From: Phycisphaerae bacterium
GTDB taxonomy: Bacteria; Chloroflexota; Anaerolineae; 4572-78; J111
Length of the DNA: 64,000 nt
Assembly: GCA_028285035.1 (NCBI GenBank)
Contig: JANQQF010000040.1
Coordinates: 12,538-76,537, forward strand
Direction of reading: 5' to 3'
The position numbers and the translations under genes are program-made. The notes below the pieces were generated by a model. The model worked only from the letters and a program-made list of their open reading frames with translations, was not told the DNA's origin and made no database searches. Positions 35,481 through 44,000 of this stretch are shown piece after piece (position 1 is the first letter of the stretch; every line of letters starts with the position of its first letter).

Positions 35481-36581
35481 GTGAAGATAGGGATCGATGT
35501 AAGCATTACAAATATTAATCAAGCTGGCACAGCCACCTACGCCCACAATTTAGTTAATGCCTTGCGGGAAGCTGAAGCTGAAGACAAATTTCACCTTTTT
35601 GCCATTAAGCAAACGTATGACATGGTAAAACAAAAAACCCTGCAAGACCGAATCGATACCCTCTATCGAGATATTGTTTGGGCGCACGGGATTCTGCCTT
35701 GGCAAGCACGCCAAGCAAAGATAGACCTATTGCATATCCCCGCAAATGTCACCCCCATCTTCTCTCCCTGCCCTACAATCATCACCATTCATGATATGAT
35801 CGCCTATAAGTTCCCCCACTATGTTACCCCTTGGTTCCGTAACTATTTTCGAGCAGCACTCCCCCTAACTGCCAAAAAAGCTTCAATCATTCTGACAAAC
35901 TCCGCGCATTCAAAACGTGACATCATTGAAATATTAGGCGTATCCCCTAATAAAGTAGTTGTCACGTATCTAGCAGCTTCCCCTGATTTCCAATGCCTCT
36001 CAAAAAATAAGGTCAAAGAGACCATCCGAAAATACAATCTAAGCAATTTTATTCTCACGGTAAGTACATTGGAACCCCGTAAGAATATGAAAGGTTTGTT
36101 GCAAGCCTTTGCCTTGCTTAGAGAAAAAGGCTTTCCTCACCAGCTCATTCATGTCGGCCCCAAAGGCTGGTATTTCAACGATATTTTGGCTCAGGTGCCT
36201 CAGTTGGGATTACAAGACTCCGTTCGTTTTTTGGGGCATATCCCTAGAGACGATCTCGTTGCCTTGTACAATGCGGCCTCAGTTTTTGTCTATCCCTCAT
36301 TTTATGAAGGGTTTGGTCTGCCTGTTTTAGAAGCAATGGCCTGCGGTTGTCCGGTGGTTACCTCTAAGTGCTCATCTCTACCTGAAATTGTTGAGCAAGC
36401 AGGGATTATGGTTGATCCTTATGATGTAAACCAGCTCGCCGAGGCCATTCAGAATGTACTAGAAGATTTGAGTTTGGCTCAAGCGCTATGTCAACGAGGC
36501 TTAAGCCGATCAAACGCATTCACCTGGCAACGCTGTGCGCATCAAACGTTAGATGTTTATCATCAAGTGCTAGGCAGGTAA
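35481..36581 (+). CDS. GT4 family glycosyltransferase
   Basis: 366 residues, GT-B fold. The N-terminal half opens MKIGIDVSITNINQAGTATY with the loop typical of GT4 mannosyl- or rhamnosyltransferases. The C-terminal half has LTVSTLEPRKNMKGLLQAF and the nucleotide-sugar motif YEGFGLPVLEAMACGCPVV (EX7E). The start is GTG 35481, overlapping a TAGGG-type ribosome site. It is the last gene of the glycan island and converges with the SDR gene 75 nt on. Confidence 0.93.
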   Translation: MKIGIDVSITNINQAGTATYAHNLVNALREAEAEDKFHLFAIKQTYDMVKQKTLQDRIDTLYRDIVWAHGILPWQARQAKIDLLHIPANVTPIFSPCPTIITIHDMIAYKFPHYVTPWFRNYFRAALPLTAKKASIILTNSAHSKRDIIEILGVSPNKVVVTYLAASPDFQCLSKNKVKETIRKYNLSNFILTVSTLEPRKNMKGLLQAFALLREKGFPHQLIHVGPKGWYFNDILAQVPQLGLQDSVRFLGHIPRDDLVALYNAASVFVYPSFYEGFGLPVLEAMACGCPVVTSKCSSLPEIVEQAGIMVDPYDVNQLAEAIQNVLEDLSLAQALCQRGLSRSNAFTWQRCAHQTLDVYHQVLGR

Positions 36582-36655
36582 AATTAAAGCCCCCAAGATG
36601 GACTCCCTTGAGGCCAACCCCCTCAAAGAAACTGGCCCCAAAGGCATAGTAATCT

Positions 36656-37420
36656 TTACAAATACGCCCCACCAGAAATTTCAAGGCGCTGCCCCGTAAT
36701 CCAGCCGGCTTCATCGCTGCACAAGAAGGCAATCACCCCTTCTACATCTTGGGGAACGCCGACTCGGCCCAGGGCGGTGATGGAGGCAATGTAATCGGTC
36801 GCCTGTGGCATCGACTCGAAGAGATCTTTGTTAAAATCAGTGTCCAAGGCACCCGGCGACACGGCATTGACAGTGATGTGACGTGGACCTAATTCTTTGG
36901 CTAAGTACTGCGATAGCAGCTCAACGGCAGCCTTGATAGTAGCGTAGGCAATGAGAGGGCCAAAGGCGGTGCGGGTGGTGCCAGAGCCAAGATTGATGAT
37001 GCGCCCACCATCAGCCAAATCATTGACCAATTGCTGAGTGAGGAAGAATACGCTTTTGAAGTTGGTGTTGTATTGAGCGTCCAGATCAGCTTCGCTAACC
37101 ACCGCAAAGGGTTTGCGCGATAAAATCCCGGCGTTGTTGATCAAGATGTGAAATTTGTCCGTACCCCACGTTTCAAGGACACCTCTAAATTGCTCTACAA
37201 ATGAAGCAATGTTATCCGTTCCCTCCAAATCGACCTGCAATGCAGTTGCCTTACGTCCCATCGCTTCAATCTCAGCCACAACCGCCTGGGCCGCCTCAGC
37301 TTGTGAGCGGTAGGTGATACAGACATCAGCTCCAGCTTTTGCTAAGCGTAGCGCTACGGCTTTTCCTAAACTTCGGCTTCCCCCTGTAACTAACGCAACT
37401 TTATTTTCTAAGGTACTCAT
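36656..37420 (-). CDS. SDR family oxidoreductase (intact copy)
   Basis: 254 residues, classical SDR. The NADP motif is TGGSRSLGKAVA at residues about 12-23; NNAG is at about 92; the active-site YATIK stands with an upstream Ser/Thr; and the end is VEGVIAFLCSDEAGWITG followed by GQRLEISGGAYL. The RBS GGAG is 8 nt before ATG 37420. Substrate unknown, but it resembles 3-ketoacyl/glucose dehydrogenase-like SDRs. A decayed copy of its last 95 or so nt lies 21 kb away at 15533-15632, on the other side of the glycan island. Confidence 0.92.
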   Translation of the reverse strand: MSTLENKVALVTGGSRSLGKAVALRLAKAGADVCITYRSQAEAAQAVVAEIEAMGRKATALQVDLEGTDNIASFVEQFRGVLETWGTDKFHILINNAGILSRKPFAVVSEADLDAQYNTNFKSVFFLTQQLVNDLADGGRIINLGSGTTRTAFGPLIAYATIKAAVELLSQYLAKELGPRHITVNAVSPGALDTDFNKDLFESMPQATDYIASITALGRVGVPQDVEGVIAFLCSDEAGWITGQRLEISGGAYL

Positions 37421-37522
37421 TATGATCTCCTATCTTTATCGATGAATAAATGTGATGCTTCAAAGATACGGCAGAAGATCGATAAACTAAAGGCAAATTT
37501 CTAAGGGGAAATGACCTATTTC

Positions 37523-38458
37523 TCAGATATTAGAATGTGATTGCTTCGCACGACGAAAGGCACCGGGAGTAAGACCTGTATGCTTTTTGAAAAAGCGGGA
37601 AAAGTGGGTCGGCTCCTGAAAGCCAAGGAGATAGGCAATCTCTTTGATTGATTGCGAGGATTGAACCAGCAGGGCTTGCGCTTCGGCAATGCTTTTTTCA
37701 GTCAGCCAAGTATTGACCGTTTTGCCCGTCTTGCGCTTGATAACCGTACTAAAATAATTCGGGTGTAGCCCTTGGAGGTTGGCAAAATCTTGAACCTGAA
37801 ACAGATGATCAGCTTCACCTAAAATTAGCTGACGGAAGTGACTTTCCAGATTCTGTTTGAATATTGTGACAATGGCCGAGGTCTGATTGCCTTCTGTTTG
37901 GGGATCATAATCCTGCCAAAATTGTTCCTTCAACCTGAGCAAAAAGACCATCATCAAACTACTCAAAATCTTATACTTGTACGGAGATTGCCCTTCGTAT
38001 TCACCAAGCATTTGATCACATAACGCAGCAAAGGGTTCAAAGTCAGCCGTCTCAAGGGTGTCGGGAGGAGCCGCCTCAGCCAACAAAAAAGGAAATTCAT
38101 CAAAAATCGTTTCCTGAATATATTGCTTGAGAAATTTTTCAGAACAAGTGATGATATACCCACGATACGGCTCAATCAATTGATAGCCTTTGATATGACC
38201 GGGATTGTTAAAGTAGATAGTCTGCGGCCCAGTCTCAAAGGTTTGACTATCTAAAATATAGAGACCACGCCCCTCTTTGATGACAACAAAGGAGTAGTAG
38301 TTTGCCCGAAAGAGGGGCGACTTTTCGGGGTAATATTCGTGAAATCGATCCGTGGCGTGGATCGTAAATTCCGTTTCCTGGGTCAGTGGAATGCCCATCG
38401 CCTGATAAAACTCGGATAGAGTTTGATAGAGTTTGATTGGGTTAGATTCGATCATCAT
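37523..38458 (-). CDS. AraC family transcriptional regulator
   Basis: 311 residues. The N-terminal cupin-like effector domain (about 20-180) is followed by a C-terminal pair of helix-turn-helix motifs: FSTVIKRKTGKTVNTWLTEK and IKEIAYLLGFQEPTHFSRFF with KKHTGLTPGAFRR. The usual AraC length is matched. It lies upstream of the SDR gene (103-nt gap) and downstream of the aldo/keto reductase, all on the same strand, so it probably controls one or both. The ligand is unknown. Confidence 0.92.
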   Translation of the reverse strand: MMIESNPIKLYQTLSEFYQAMGIPLTQETEFTIHATDRFHEYYPEKSPLFRANYYSFVVIKEGRGLYILDSQTFETGPQTIYFNNPGHIKGYQLIEPYRGYIITCSEKFLKQYIQETIFDEFPFLLAEAAPPDTLETADFEPFAALCDQMLGEYEGQSPYKYKILSSLMMVFLLRLKEQFWQDYDPQTEGNQTSAIVTIFKQNLESHFRQLILGEADHLFQVQDFANLQGLHPNYFSTVIKRKTGKTVNTWLTEKSIAEAQALLVQSSQSIKEIAYLLGFQEPTHFSRFFKKHTGLTPGAFRRAKQSHSNI

Positions 38459-38539
38459 AGGCCCTTAAATAAAAATCGAGTGTCCAACATCATAATCGGA
38501 CACTCGAAAAAGATAAAGTTTTATTGAGCAGGTTTGATG

Positions 38540-39568
38540 CTACAAACTGCGATGATTATCAATCTGCGCGAAGGTACCGCCGTAGACAGAGTCGATCACC
38601 CCTTCAGTTTTAAGAAAATCATGGGGGAAGCCTAGATCGATGTCACTAACCTTGTTCAAACGGGCAATATGCTCATCGGTTAGGGCGAAGTTAAGGCAAC
38701 CTAAATTATCCTGAATTTGGGAGGCTTTTTTGGCCCCGATCAAGGGAATGACAACACCGGGTTGTTGGCGAACCCAATTAAGGGCGACTTGCGAGGGGGC
38801 GACATCGATCTCTTCAGCAATGTTGACCACCTCTTGGGCAATAGCTAAATTATGCTCACTAACAGTGCCCCAACTGGCAGCACGACCGGAGGCAGCGGCG
38901 TCTTTGTTGTATTTGCCCGTCAAGATGCCTGAGCCTAAGGCACCCCACGCCGTCACCCCGATATCGAGCGTACGGGCCATTGGGAGATGCTCCCGTTCGA
39001 TGGTGCGCTCGATTAAGCTGTATTGGAGTTGGAGGCCAATAAAGCGGGACCAGCCGCGCAAATCGGCCAAGGTGTTGGCTTGGGAGATGACCCAGGACGG
39101 AGCATCGGAGATACCAACATACAGAACCTTACCGCTGCGGACGAGGTCATCGAGGGCCCGCATCACCTCTTCAACAGGTGTCATAAAATCCCAGGCGTGG
39201 ACCCAGTAAATGTCAACGTAATCAGTCTTGAGCCGTTTGAGACTGGCTTCAAGGGCCTGCACCATATTTTTGCGATGGTTGCCACTGGCGTTGGGATCGT
39301 TGCGGTGAGTGAATAAGGTGTATTTGGTCGCTAAGACAAAGTGGGCCCGGTCTGGGGCAATAAAGTCGCCAACGTAGCTTTCACTCGTGCCCTCAGTGTA
39401 GCGATTGGCCGTGTCAACAAAATTCCCCCCCGCTTCGGCATAGGCATCAAACATTTTCTGGCTCTCCTCTTTGGAAGCACCCCAACCCCAATCCTCACCA
39501 AAAGTCATTGTGCCCAAGGCTAACTCGGACACTCGCAACCCACTTCTGCCTAATAATTTATATCTCAT
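38540..39568 (-). CDS. Aldo/keto reductase
   Basis: 342 residues from the ATG at 39568 (MRYKLLGRSGLRVSELALG). That start is chosen because GGAGAG lies just ahead; a longer frame to 39604 would read through the operator. NADPH-dependent (alpha/beta)8 barrel: GGNFVDTANRYTEGTSE has the catalytic Asp and Tyr; Lys and His are in LATKYTLF and YWVHAWD; and QPGVVIPLIGAKKASQ binds the cofactor. It likely reduces small aldehydes or ketones. An operator (39593-39604) identical to that of the downstream MarR gene (40072-40083) suggests MarR control. Confidence 0.93.
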   Translation of the reverse strand: MRYKLLGRSGLRVSELALGTMTFGEDWGWGASKEESQKMFDAYAEAGGNFVDTANRYTEGTSESYVGDFIAPDRAHFVLATKYTLFTHRNDPNASGNHRKNMVQALEASLKRLKTDYVDIYWVHAWDFMTPVEEVMRALDDLVRSGKVLYVGISDAPSWVISQANTLADLRGWSRFIGLQLQYSLIERTIEREHLPMARTLDIGVTAWGALGSGILTGKYNKDAAASGRAASWGTVSEHNLAIAQEVVNIAEEIDVAPSQVALNWVRQQPGVVIPLIGAKKASQIQDNLGCLNFALTDEHIARLNKVSDIDLGFPHDFLKTEGVIDSVYGGTFAQIDNHRSL

Positions 39569-39592
39569 AACAATATTCTCTCCATTTATTGT

Positions 39593-39604
39593 TTGTATGT
39601 ACAA
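39593..39604. promoter_or_regulatory. Palindromic operator before the aldo/keto reductase gene
   Basis: TTGTATGTACAA, the same 12-mer as in the MarR promoter (40072-40083, opposite orientation). It lies 25 nt before the aldo/keto reductase start, just after a TATATT-type -10 element. It is a likely site for the MarR protein encoded at 39627-40055. Confidence 0.65.
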
Positions 39605-39626
39605 CTAAATATAAATCCAAAAAAAT

Positions 39627-40055
39627 TTAGACATCCAATTTTTGACTAGCTTCGTCCAATAGTTGTGTTAGGTTAATCGCATTCTCCTCTCCCAATATTG
39701 TGCAATATTGTTTAAATAAATTTTGCCAAGCTTCATAGATTGGGGCCTGAAGGTCACGCCCTTTTTCCGTGGGATAGACCCCAACAGTTTTTCCCGAACC
39801 CTGTCGTTCCAGCAAGCCTTTGTGAGCCAACTTATCAATAAAACGCGTAACAGTCGAAGGTGCTAAATGAAGCTCGGTCGCTAACTCAGTGGGGGTAATG
39901 CCCGGTTTGGCATTGGCCAGGAGCAGGAGAAAGGCATGAGAGGGTGAAACCCCCGTCATTCTAAATTCTTCCTCCGCCATCTTGGTCATCGCCCGGGAGA
40001 CGGCATTAGCGGTGAAATATAGGCAGTTACATAGGGTTGGATAATCGTTGGTCAT
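39627..40055 (-). CDS. MarR family transcriptional regulator
   Basis: 142 residues. The winged helix includes PTELATELHLAPSTVTRFID (recognition region) and LVERQGSGKT-like LLERQGSGKTVGVYPTEKG as the wing. The length and dimer helices match MarR proteins that sense small aromatics or oxidants. Its own promoter carries TTGTACATACAA right behind the -10 element, and an identical palindrome precedes the aldo/keto reductase next to it, which implies autoregulation and control of the reductase. Confidence 0.93.
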   Translation of the reverse strand: MTNDYPTLCNCLYFTANAVSRAMTKMAEEEFRMTGVSPSHAFLLLLANAKPGITPTELATELHLAPSTVTRFIDKLAHKGLLERQGSGKTVGVYPTEKGRDLQAPIYEAWQNLFKQYCTILGEENAINLTQLLDEASQKLDV

Positions 40056-40071
40056 AACTACTCTTTAATGC

Positions 40072-40111
40072 TTGTACATACAAATATAGTTTAGAATTTA
40101 AGATGAAGCAA
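40072..40111 (-). promoter_or_regulatory. MarR promoter with overlapping operator
   Basis: On the minus strand TTGCTT (40106-40111) and TATATT (40083-40088) lie 17 nt apart. The palindrome TTGTATGTACAA (40072-40083) begins at the last T of the -10 hexamer and covers the start point. A protein bound there would block RNA polymerase. Confidence 0.65.
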
Positions 40112-40177
40112 ATTTGGAAAAAGAAATTGAAGATTATACGGTTACGCTCTCTAAATCTTCAATCTCTAATCTCAAAA

Positions 40178-40639
40178 CTACGACAGATTAATACTGTTTG
40201 ATATCTCAAAGAAGTCAGCCCAAACATCGTTGAGCCGAGAGGTGGCTTGGCGGATGCGCTGCTCGTAACGCACTTGGTCTGGGTTGGCATCTTGGGCCAG
40301 CTTCAGGCCAACCACATCCTGTGAGGCAGCAATCACATCGATCATTGCTGTATTTAGCGCTTGGGCACAGGACGGCAAATCTTCCCGCATCTCCTCGTGG
40401 TAATGGCGAGTAGACATCAACAAGCTTTGATAAATACCGGCTGTTCTCGGATCGTCGATTGCCGAGCCTGGCGTATTAACTAAACCCAAGACCTTCACCA
40501 GCATCAACGAGTTTTCATCAAAGCTTTCTTGCTGAATCTCAGAAATTGCACACGATTGACGTGTTGGACCCGCTAGTGCCGGAACGCTTATTCCCAAAGA
40601 AATCACAAAGGCTAAAACAAGTAGCCAATGAATACGCAT
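40178..40639 (-). CDS. Small secreted protein of unknown function
   Basis: 153 residues from ATG 40639 (GAGAGG just upstream; a longer frame to 40672 has no ribosome site). The signal peptide is MRIHWLLVLAFVISLGISV with cleavage after ALA. The mature part is helical and charged, with two Cys (QSCAIS and LPSCAQ) that could form a disulfide, and HYHEEMRED in the middle. I know no family. It stands alone, 122 nt from the MarR gene, with AT-rich low-complexity filler between. Confidence 0.75.
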   Translation of the reverse strand: MRIHWLLVLAFVISLGISVPALAGPTRQSCAISEIQQESFDENSLMLVKVLGLVNTPGSAIDDPRTAGIYQSLLMSTRHYHEEMREDLPSCAQALNTAMIDVIAASQDVVGLKLAQDANPDQVRYEQRIRQATSRLNDVWADFFEISNSINLS

Positions 40640-40768
40640 AATAATCCTCTCATTGTTATATACGATTGACAATTTTGGATTTACGATTAGGACTATACCC
40701 GAAGCCCATCATAAATCATAACTTGATTTTAGGGCATTCAGACGTGTGGGCTGTAAGCCAACCGACAT

Positions 40769-41287
40769 TTAGGAGACGGGTTGAGGGGAAATGTGAAACT
40801 CGAACTGAATGCGAGTCTCACCATTCATTTGGATTTGCTGGGTTTGTGGGGTTTGGCCTGTCGCGGCTTGAATGCAAGCGCGCCAGAATTCGAGCGCGAT
40901 GGCATTACCGATAAGTCCTTGCAACTCCCACGAGCCAGGGAACTGCTGCCAGATAGTAATGACTGCTTGACGGCCTAGGCCGCGACCTCGGTAGTCGGGC
41001 TTGATATAGAACTCGGCAATTTGATGTCTGGATGAATGCGTGGAGTGTGGGTCTCGCACAAAAGCGAAGCCGATAACCTGGCCCTGATGTTTAATAATAA
41101 ATGGATGACGACCATACTCTGACCAATAAACATCAAAATAAGGATAATCAATCAGCCCATCATCGGAAAAAATGCGTGTTTCAAATTTATTAAGCTCCCT
41201 GAGGTACTCATCAAGCAGGGTCTTAACAAGTGGGGCATCGGTGGGCTTGGCTAAAATTAGTTCAGGGTGAGGTATCATGAGTATCAC
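40769..41287 (-). CDS. GNAT family N-acetyltransferase
   Basis: 172 residues. The acetyl-CoA loop region is EFYIKPDYRGRGLGRQAVITIW (positions about 92-113 in part: YRGRGLG is the R/Q-x-x-G-x-G signature), with GFAFVRDPH as the preceding strand. It probably acetylates a small amine or protein N-terminus. The frame opens at GTG 41287, overlapping the stop of the beta-helix gene (GTGA); the in-frame ATG at 41278 is an alternative. The overlap implies cotranscription with that gene. Confidence 0.88.
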   Translation of the reverse strand: MILMIPHPELILAKPTDAPLVKTLLDEYLRELNKFETRIFSDDGLIDYPYFDVYWSEYGRHPFIIKHQGQVIGFAFVRDPHSTHSSRHQIAEFYIKPDYRGRGLGRQAVITIWQQFPGSWELQGLIGNAIALEFWRACIQAATGQTPQTQQIQMNGETRIQFEFHISPQPVS

Positions 41288-42894
41288 GGCTTTTGAATAG
41301 CTGGTAAATAGATAAAGATATTGGTAGGGCGAGCGGTCACTGTTTCCGTTAAAACAGCAGAGCCGGAAATCACAGCCTGCAAGGTGAGCGTATATGGCGT
41401 AAAATTAGTTAACCCAATTAGGTCATACGTCCGCATATCTGGTGACAAATTGGTCAACGGCGATGACTGCGCAGTTGAGGGACCATCGAAAGAGAGAGTC
41501 CACGTCGCATCGGTAGGCAGCGGATCGGTTTCCCAGGAAAGCAGGATCATTTGATCTGCGGCCTGAGCTGAGAAATTAAGCCAGCGTTTATACTCATACG
41601 CTCCTTGATCATAGCCACCATCTTTAGGTCGCCCTGTCCCGATGTAATCCTGATTGATCCCTAAACTACTCACATCAGTGCCACCATTGATTGCTGGCGA
41701 GCTAGACCTTAAACGATAATCTTTTTGGCTACTATTAACGAAGTCGATAGTTTCAACGCCGGCTGCCGTTAGATTATGAGAGATATCAACAGGAACATTA
41801 TTATTCAGCACTTTTATAAATTCATACGCGTTATCTGCTTTGACGATGATGTTGTTTTTGATAATGTTGTCTGTCACGGCCTCATCATTGTACGTAGTAA
41901 TGCCATTCCGCCCAGGGTTAATGATCGTATTATTGACAAACGTGATCCCATTCCCAACGCGACGATCATCTAAGAAGATGGCATCTTTACCACTGTTTAG
42001 AATAATATTGTTGTAAAATTTATGGCCAGTGCCAAAGATGCTAAATGCGGTGCCTACTCCTTCATCGATGAGGTTATTGTAAACCTCGGCATTTCCCTGC
42101 CCAATTTGCACCCCATTATCCTGATACAGATCAAACGGACGTTGCCCATATTTGCGAATAACATTATTGTAGACCTGCGCCCCATTGGGAATTGAGCTAA
42201 TTTGAATGCCCTCCGAGCCGATATCCTCAAGGATATTATTATAAACTTCTAGCCCGTCGATGATATGCCCATACACTGTAATCTGTTTACCATCGCACGT
42301 CCGTTGATAACCATCATAGAAGGTAAAGCCGATGTAAAATCCTTCACCCCTCGCCACATTGTGGATGTAGTTATCGTGCAGCGACACATCATACATGGTA
42401 AAATTTTCGCGCCAGGTGGCTGGATCACACGTGGGGTCGGTCTTAACCATCATCCCCGCAAACCCAGCTGGATTGGGGTTAGAAATTTCCAAATGATCCA
42501 CCTCAACATTTGAGGTCAACCCATCAACTTTAACCGTCCCTGTCGCCTTTATGCCATAAAAATGATCGGTGCTCCCTGTTCCTGTCAAACGAATGTGCTT
42601 GCTCTTCAAAACAAAAATGCTGGTATTGTCAGCCTCAATAAGTAGCTGTCCCCCAGAATTCTGAATGATAATCGGATTAGCTTCAGTACCAATCAATGAC
42701 TCCAGCCGTAACGTACCTCGGGTGCCACTTTGCAGGCAAACCACATCGCCTGGCTGAACATTCGATTCGCTACCATCAATTTTATAGGTTGTTAGAGGAA
42801 GGGTGTGGTCACAGCCTGTGGCCTGGGCTGGTGTTAATAAGATAAGCCAATTAAAAACAAGAACGAGTCCAAGTAAAGGTAAGTTCTTAATCAT
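41284..42894 (-). CDS. Secreted right-handed parallel beta-helix protein
   Basis: About 536 residues from ATG 42894 (GAGAG upstream). The signal peptide is MIKNLPLLGLVLVFNWLILL to about residue 26. Residues about 100-400 are a pectate-lyase-like parallel beta-helix, with repeating NNIIKKYGQRPFD- and VYNNVIRKY-type rungs (VYNNILEDIG, VYNNVIRKYG, VYNNLIDEGVG, FYNNIILNSG). A fibronectin-III-like region follows (about 430-530), and the protein ends TNIFIYLPAIQKP, the Chloroflexota C-terminal YLPxI motif. Such proteins bind or cleave acidic polysaccharides; no catalytic residues can be assigned here. Confidence 0.88.
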   Translation of the reverse strand: MIKNLPLLGLVLVFNWLILLTPAQATGCDHTLPLTTYKIDGSESNVQPGDVVCLQSGTRGTLRLESLIGTEANPIIIQNSGGQLLIEADNTSIFVLKSKHIRLTGTGSTDHFYGIKATGTVKVDGLTSNVEVDHLEISNPNPAGFAGMMVKTDPTCDPATWRENFTMYDVSLHDNYIHNVARGEGFYIGFTFYDGYQRTCDGKQITVYGHIIDGLEVYNNILEDIGSEGIQISSIPNGAQVYNNVIRKYGQRPFDLYQDNGVQIGQGNAEVYNNLIDEGVGTAFSIFGTGHKFYNNIILNSGKDAIFLDDRRVGNGITFVNNTIINPGRNGITTYNDEAVTDNIIKNNIIVKADNAYEFIKVLNNNVPVDISHNLTAAGVETIDFVNSSQKDYRLRSSSPAINGGTDVSSLGINQDYIGTGRPKDGGYDQGAYEYKRWLNFSAQAADQMILLSWETDPLPTDATWTLSFDGPSTAQSSPLTNLSPDMRTYDLIGLTNFTPYTLTLQAVISGSAVLTETVTARPTNIFIYLPAIQKP

Positions 42895-43007
42895 GTATAT
42901 TTTTTCTCTCAATTTGATCAAAGCGATTGATGATTTCTTGATACTTCAACTGTAATTAGACAACATACCAATCGCCATTAGTCTATCGCCTAAACTAAAT
43001 AGATGGC

Positions 43008-43054
43008 AGCGTATAATTTGCGGATTTTTAGAGGAAAGTCAGTAGAAACTACGG
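43008..43054 (+). repeat. Intergenic motif, second copy of 2848-2896
   Basis: The segment begins AGCGTATAATTTGCGGATTT and ends GTAGAAACTACGG. It matches 2848-2896 except for a variable 12-14 nt spacer and a shifted centre of the palindrome (AAA against TTT). Both copies sit in gene-free DNA. Confidence 0.4.
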
Positions 43055-43101
43055 GGAAATTGCATTAATCCAACTTAAAGTTTGCTGTCCTGATGGCTTC
43101 T

Positions 43102-43257
43102 AAACCGATTATGCGTATTCCGAAAAATGGGTTGGATTATGTCACTCCCGCGTGCTTTTGGCGGGAGTCCATTGTTAGCTAACCCGTGGATGCCCGACAA
43201 AACCATTCGGGCATGACACTTTGAAGTATAACAATTGCTAATTCTCATAATCGGTTT
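43102..43257. repeat. REP/MITE-like composite element
   Basis: Terminal inverted repeats AAACCGATTATG (43102-43113) and CATAATCGGTTT (43246-43257) bound 156 bp. Inside are two GC hairpins: ACTCCCGC/GCGGGAGT (43144-43168) and ATGCCCGA/TCGGGCAT (43190-43214), the typical REP layout. No gene is inside. Together with the motif at 43008 and the terminator it accounts for most of the 42895-43334 gap. Confidence 0.65.
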
Positions 43258-43265
43258 CTAACAGA

Positions 43266-43296
43266 AAAGCCATAACCGTTTCCCAGTTATGGCTTT
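43266..43296 (-). terminator. Intrinsic terminator of the LURP-one-like gene
   Basis: AAAGCCATAAC (43266-43276) pairs with GTTATGGCTTT (43286-43296), an 11-bp stem with a 9-nt loop. It lies 39 nt after the stop of the minus-strand gene at 43335. The stem ends in A/T on both sides, so it could also act for plus-strand transcription. Confidence 0.6.
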
Positions 43297-43334
43297 ATCA
43301 CACAGTTGACTCAAAACTTTGATTTATCGGGAAC

Positions 43335-43931
43335 TTATCCTCGGCCACGCTCCAGCAAGATCATCATAATCAAGCTCAGTAAGGCCCGTTCTTCCTCAGC
43401 TTCACTCAATGGGCTGTGTCTATCAATAATAAACTTCCCCTCAAAAAAGGCTGGTTGCTTCTCCATCCGCATTACCAATTCATCGCTAGAGCGGGTGACG
43501 AGATAGGCTGGATGGAAAAAGTAACCCGTAAACATCCCCAAAATCGGAATTTCACCCACCAACCCATCCACAATCTTAATCCAGGCATTCTCTTCCCGAA
43601 TGGTCATGTCAACGATATCACCATCAAAAATGTTATACTCCGCCTTCCAAATCGAGCGCATTCCTTTTCGTTTCACCGAGCCGACCGACATGCCTTGATG
43701 ATCGGTAAAGTGATATTGGGCCGAAAAATCAATGACCCGATCCGCTTTCATATTGTATAATGTCTGACTCCGCTGATCATCAGCAAAAACCGTCACTGCC
43801 TCTTTCAGCTTGAATATTTTCTGTCTGATATAGAGTAACAAATTGCCGTGGGCATCATAGACTGACAGTTGTGGGGCCAAAGCCACAATTTTGAATGAGA
43901 GGGTTAAGGGGTAATTTAATGGAAATTGCAT
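43335..43931 (-). CDS. LURP-one-related/scramblase-like protein
   Basis: 198 residues. The fold markers are repeated beta-strand pairs around VYDAHGNLLLYIRQKIFKLK, SAQYHFTDHQG, VGSVKRKGMRSIWKAEYNIF, and a hydrophobic stretch with FTGYFFHPAYLV. This fits the LURP-one-related family (DUF567, tubby/scramblase-like), which is often of unknown function and lipid-associated. A positively charged strand KRKGMRS may meet phospholipids. It lies near the ATP-grasp gene at 44001 on the same strand; a 69-nt gap separates them. Confidence 0.7.
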   Translation of the reverse strand: MQFPLNYPLTLSFKIVALAPQLSVYDAHGNLLLYIRQKIFKLKEAVTVFADDQRSQTLYNMKADRVIDFSAQYHFTDHQGMSVGSVKRKGMRSIWKAEYNIFDGDIVDMTIREENAWIKIVDGLVGEIPILGMFTGYFFHPAYLVTRSSDELVMRMEKQPAFFEGKFIIDRHSPLSEAEEERALLSLIMMILLERGRG

Positions 43932-44000
43932 AGGGTTCTCCTTTGGATTTGATCAATCATATCACAATTTTACGAAAAAAGAATAGACCTAACTTTAAAT

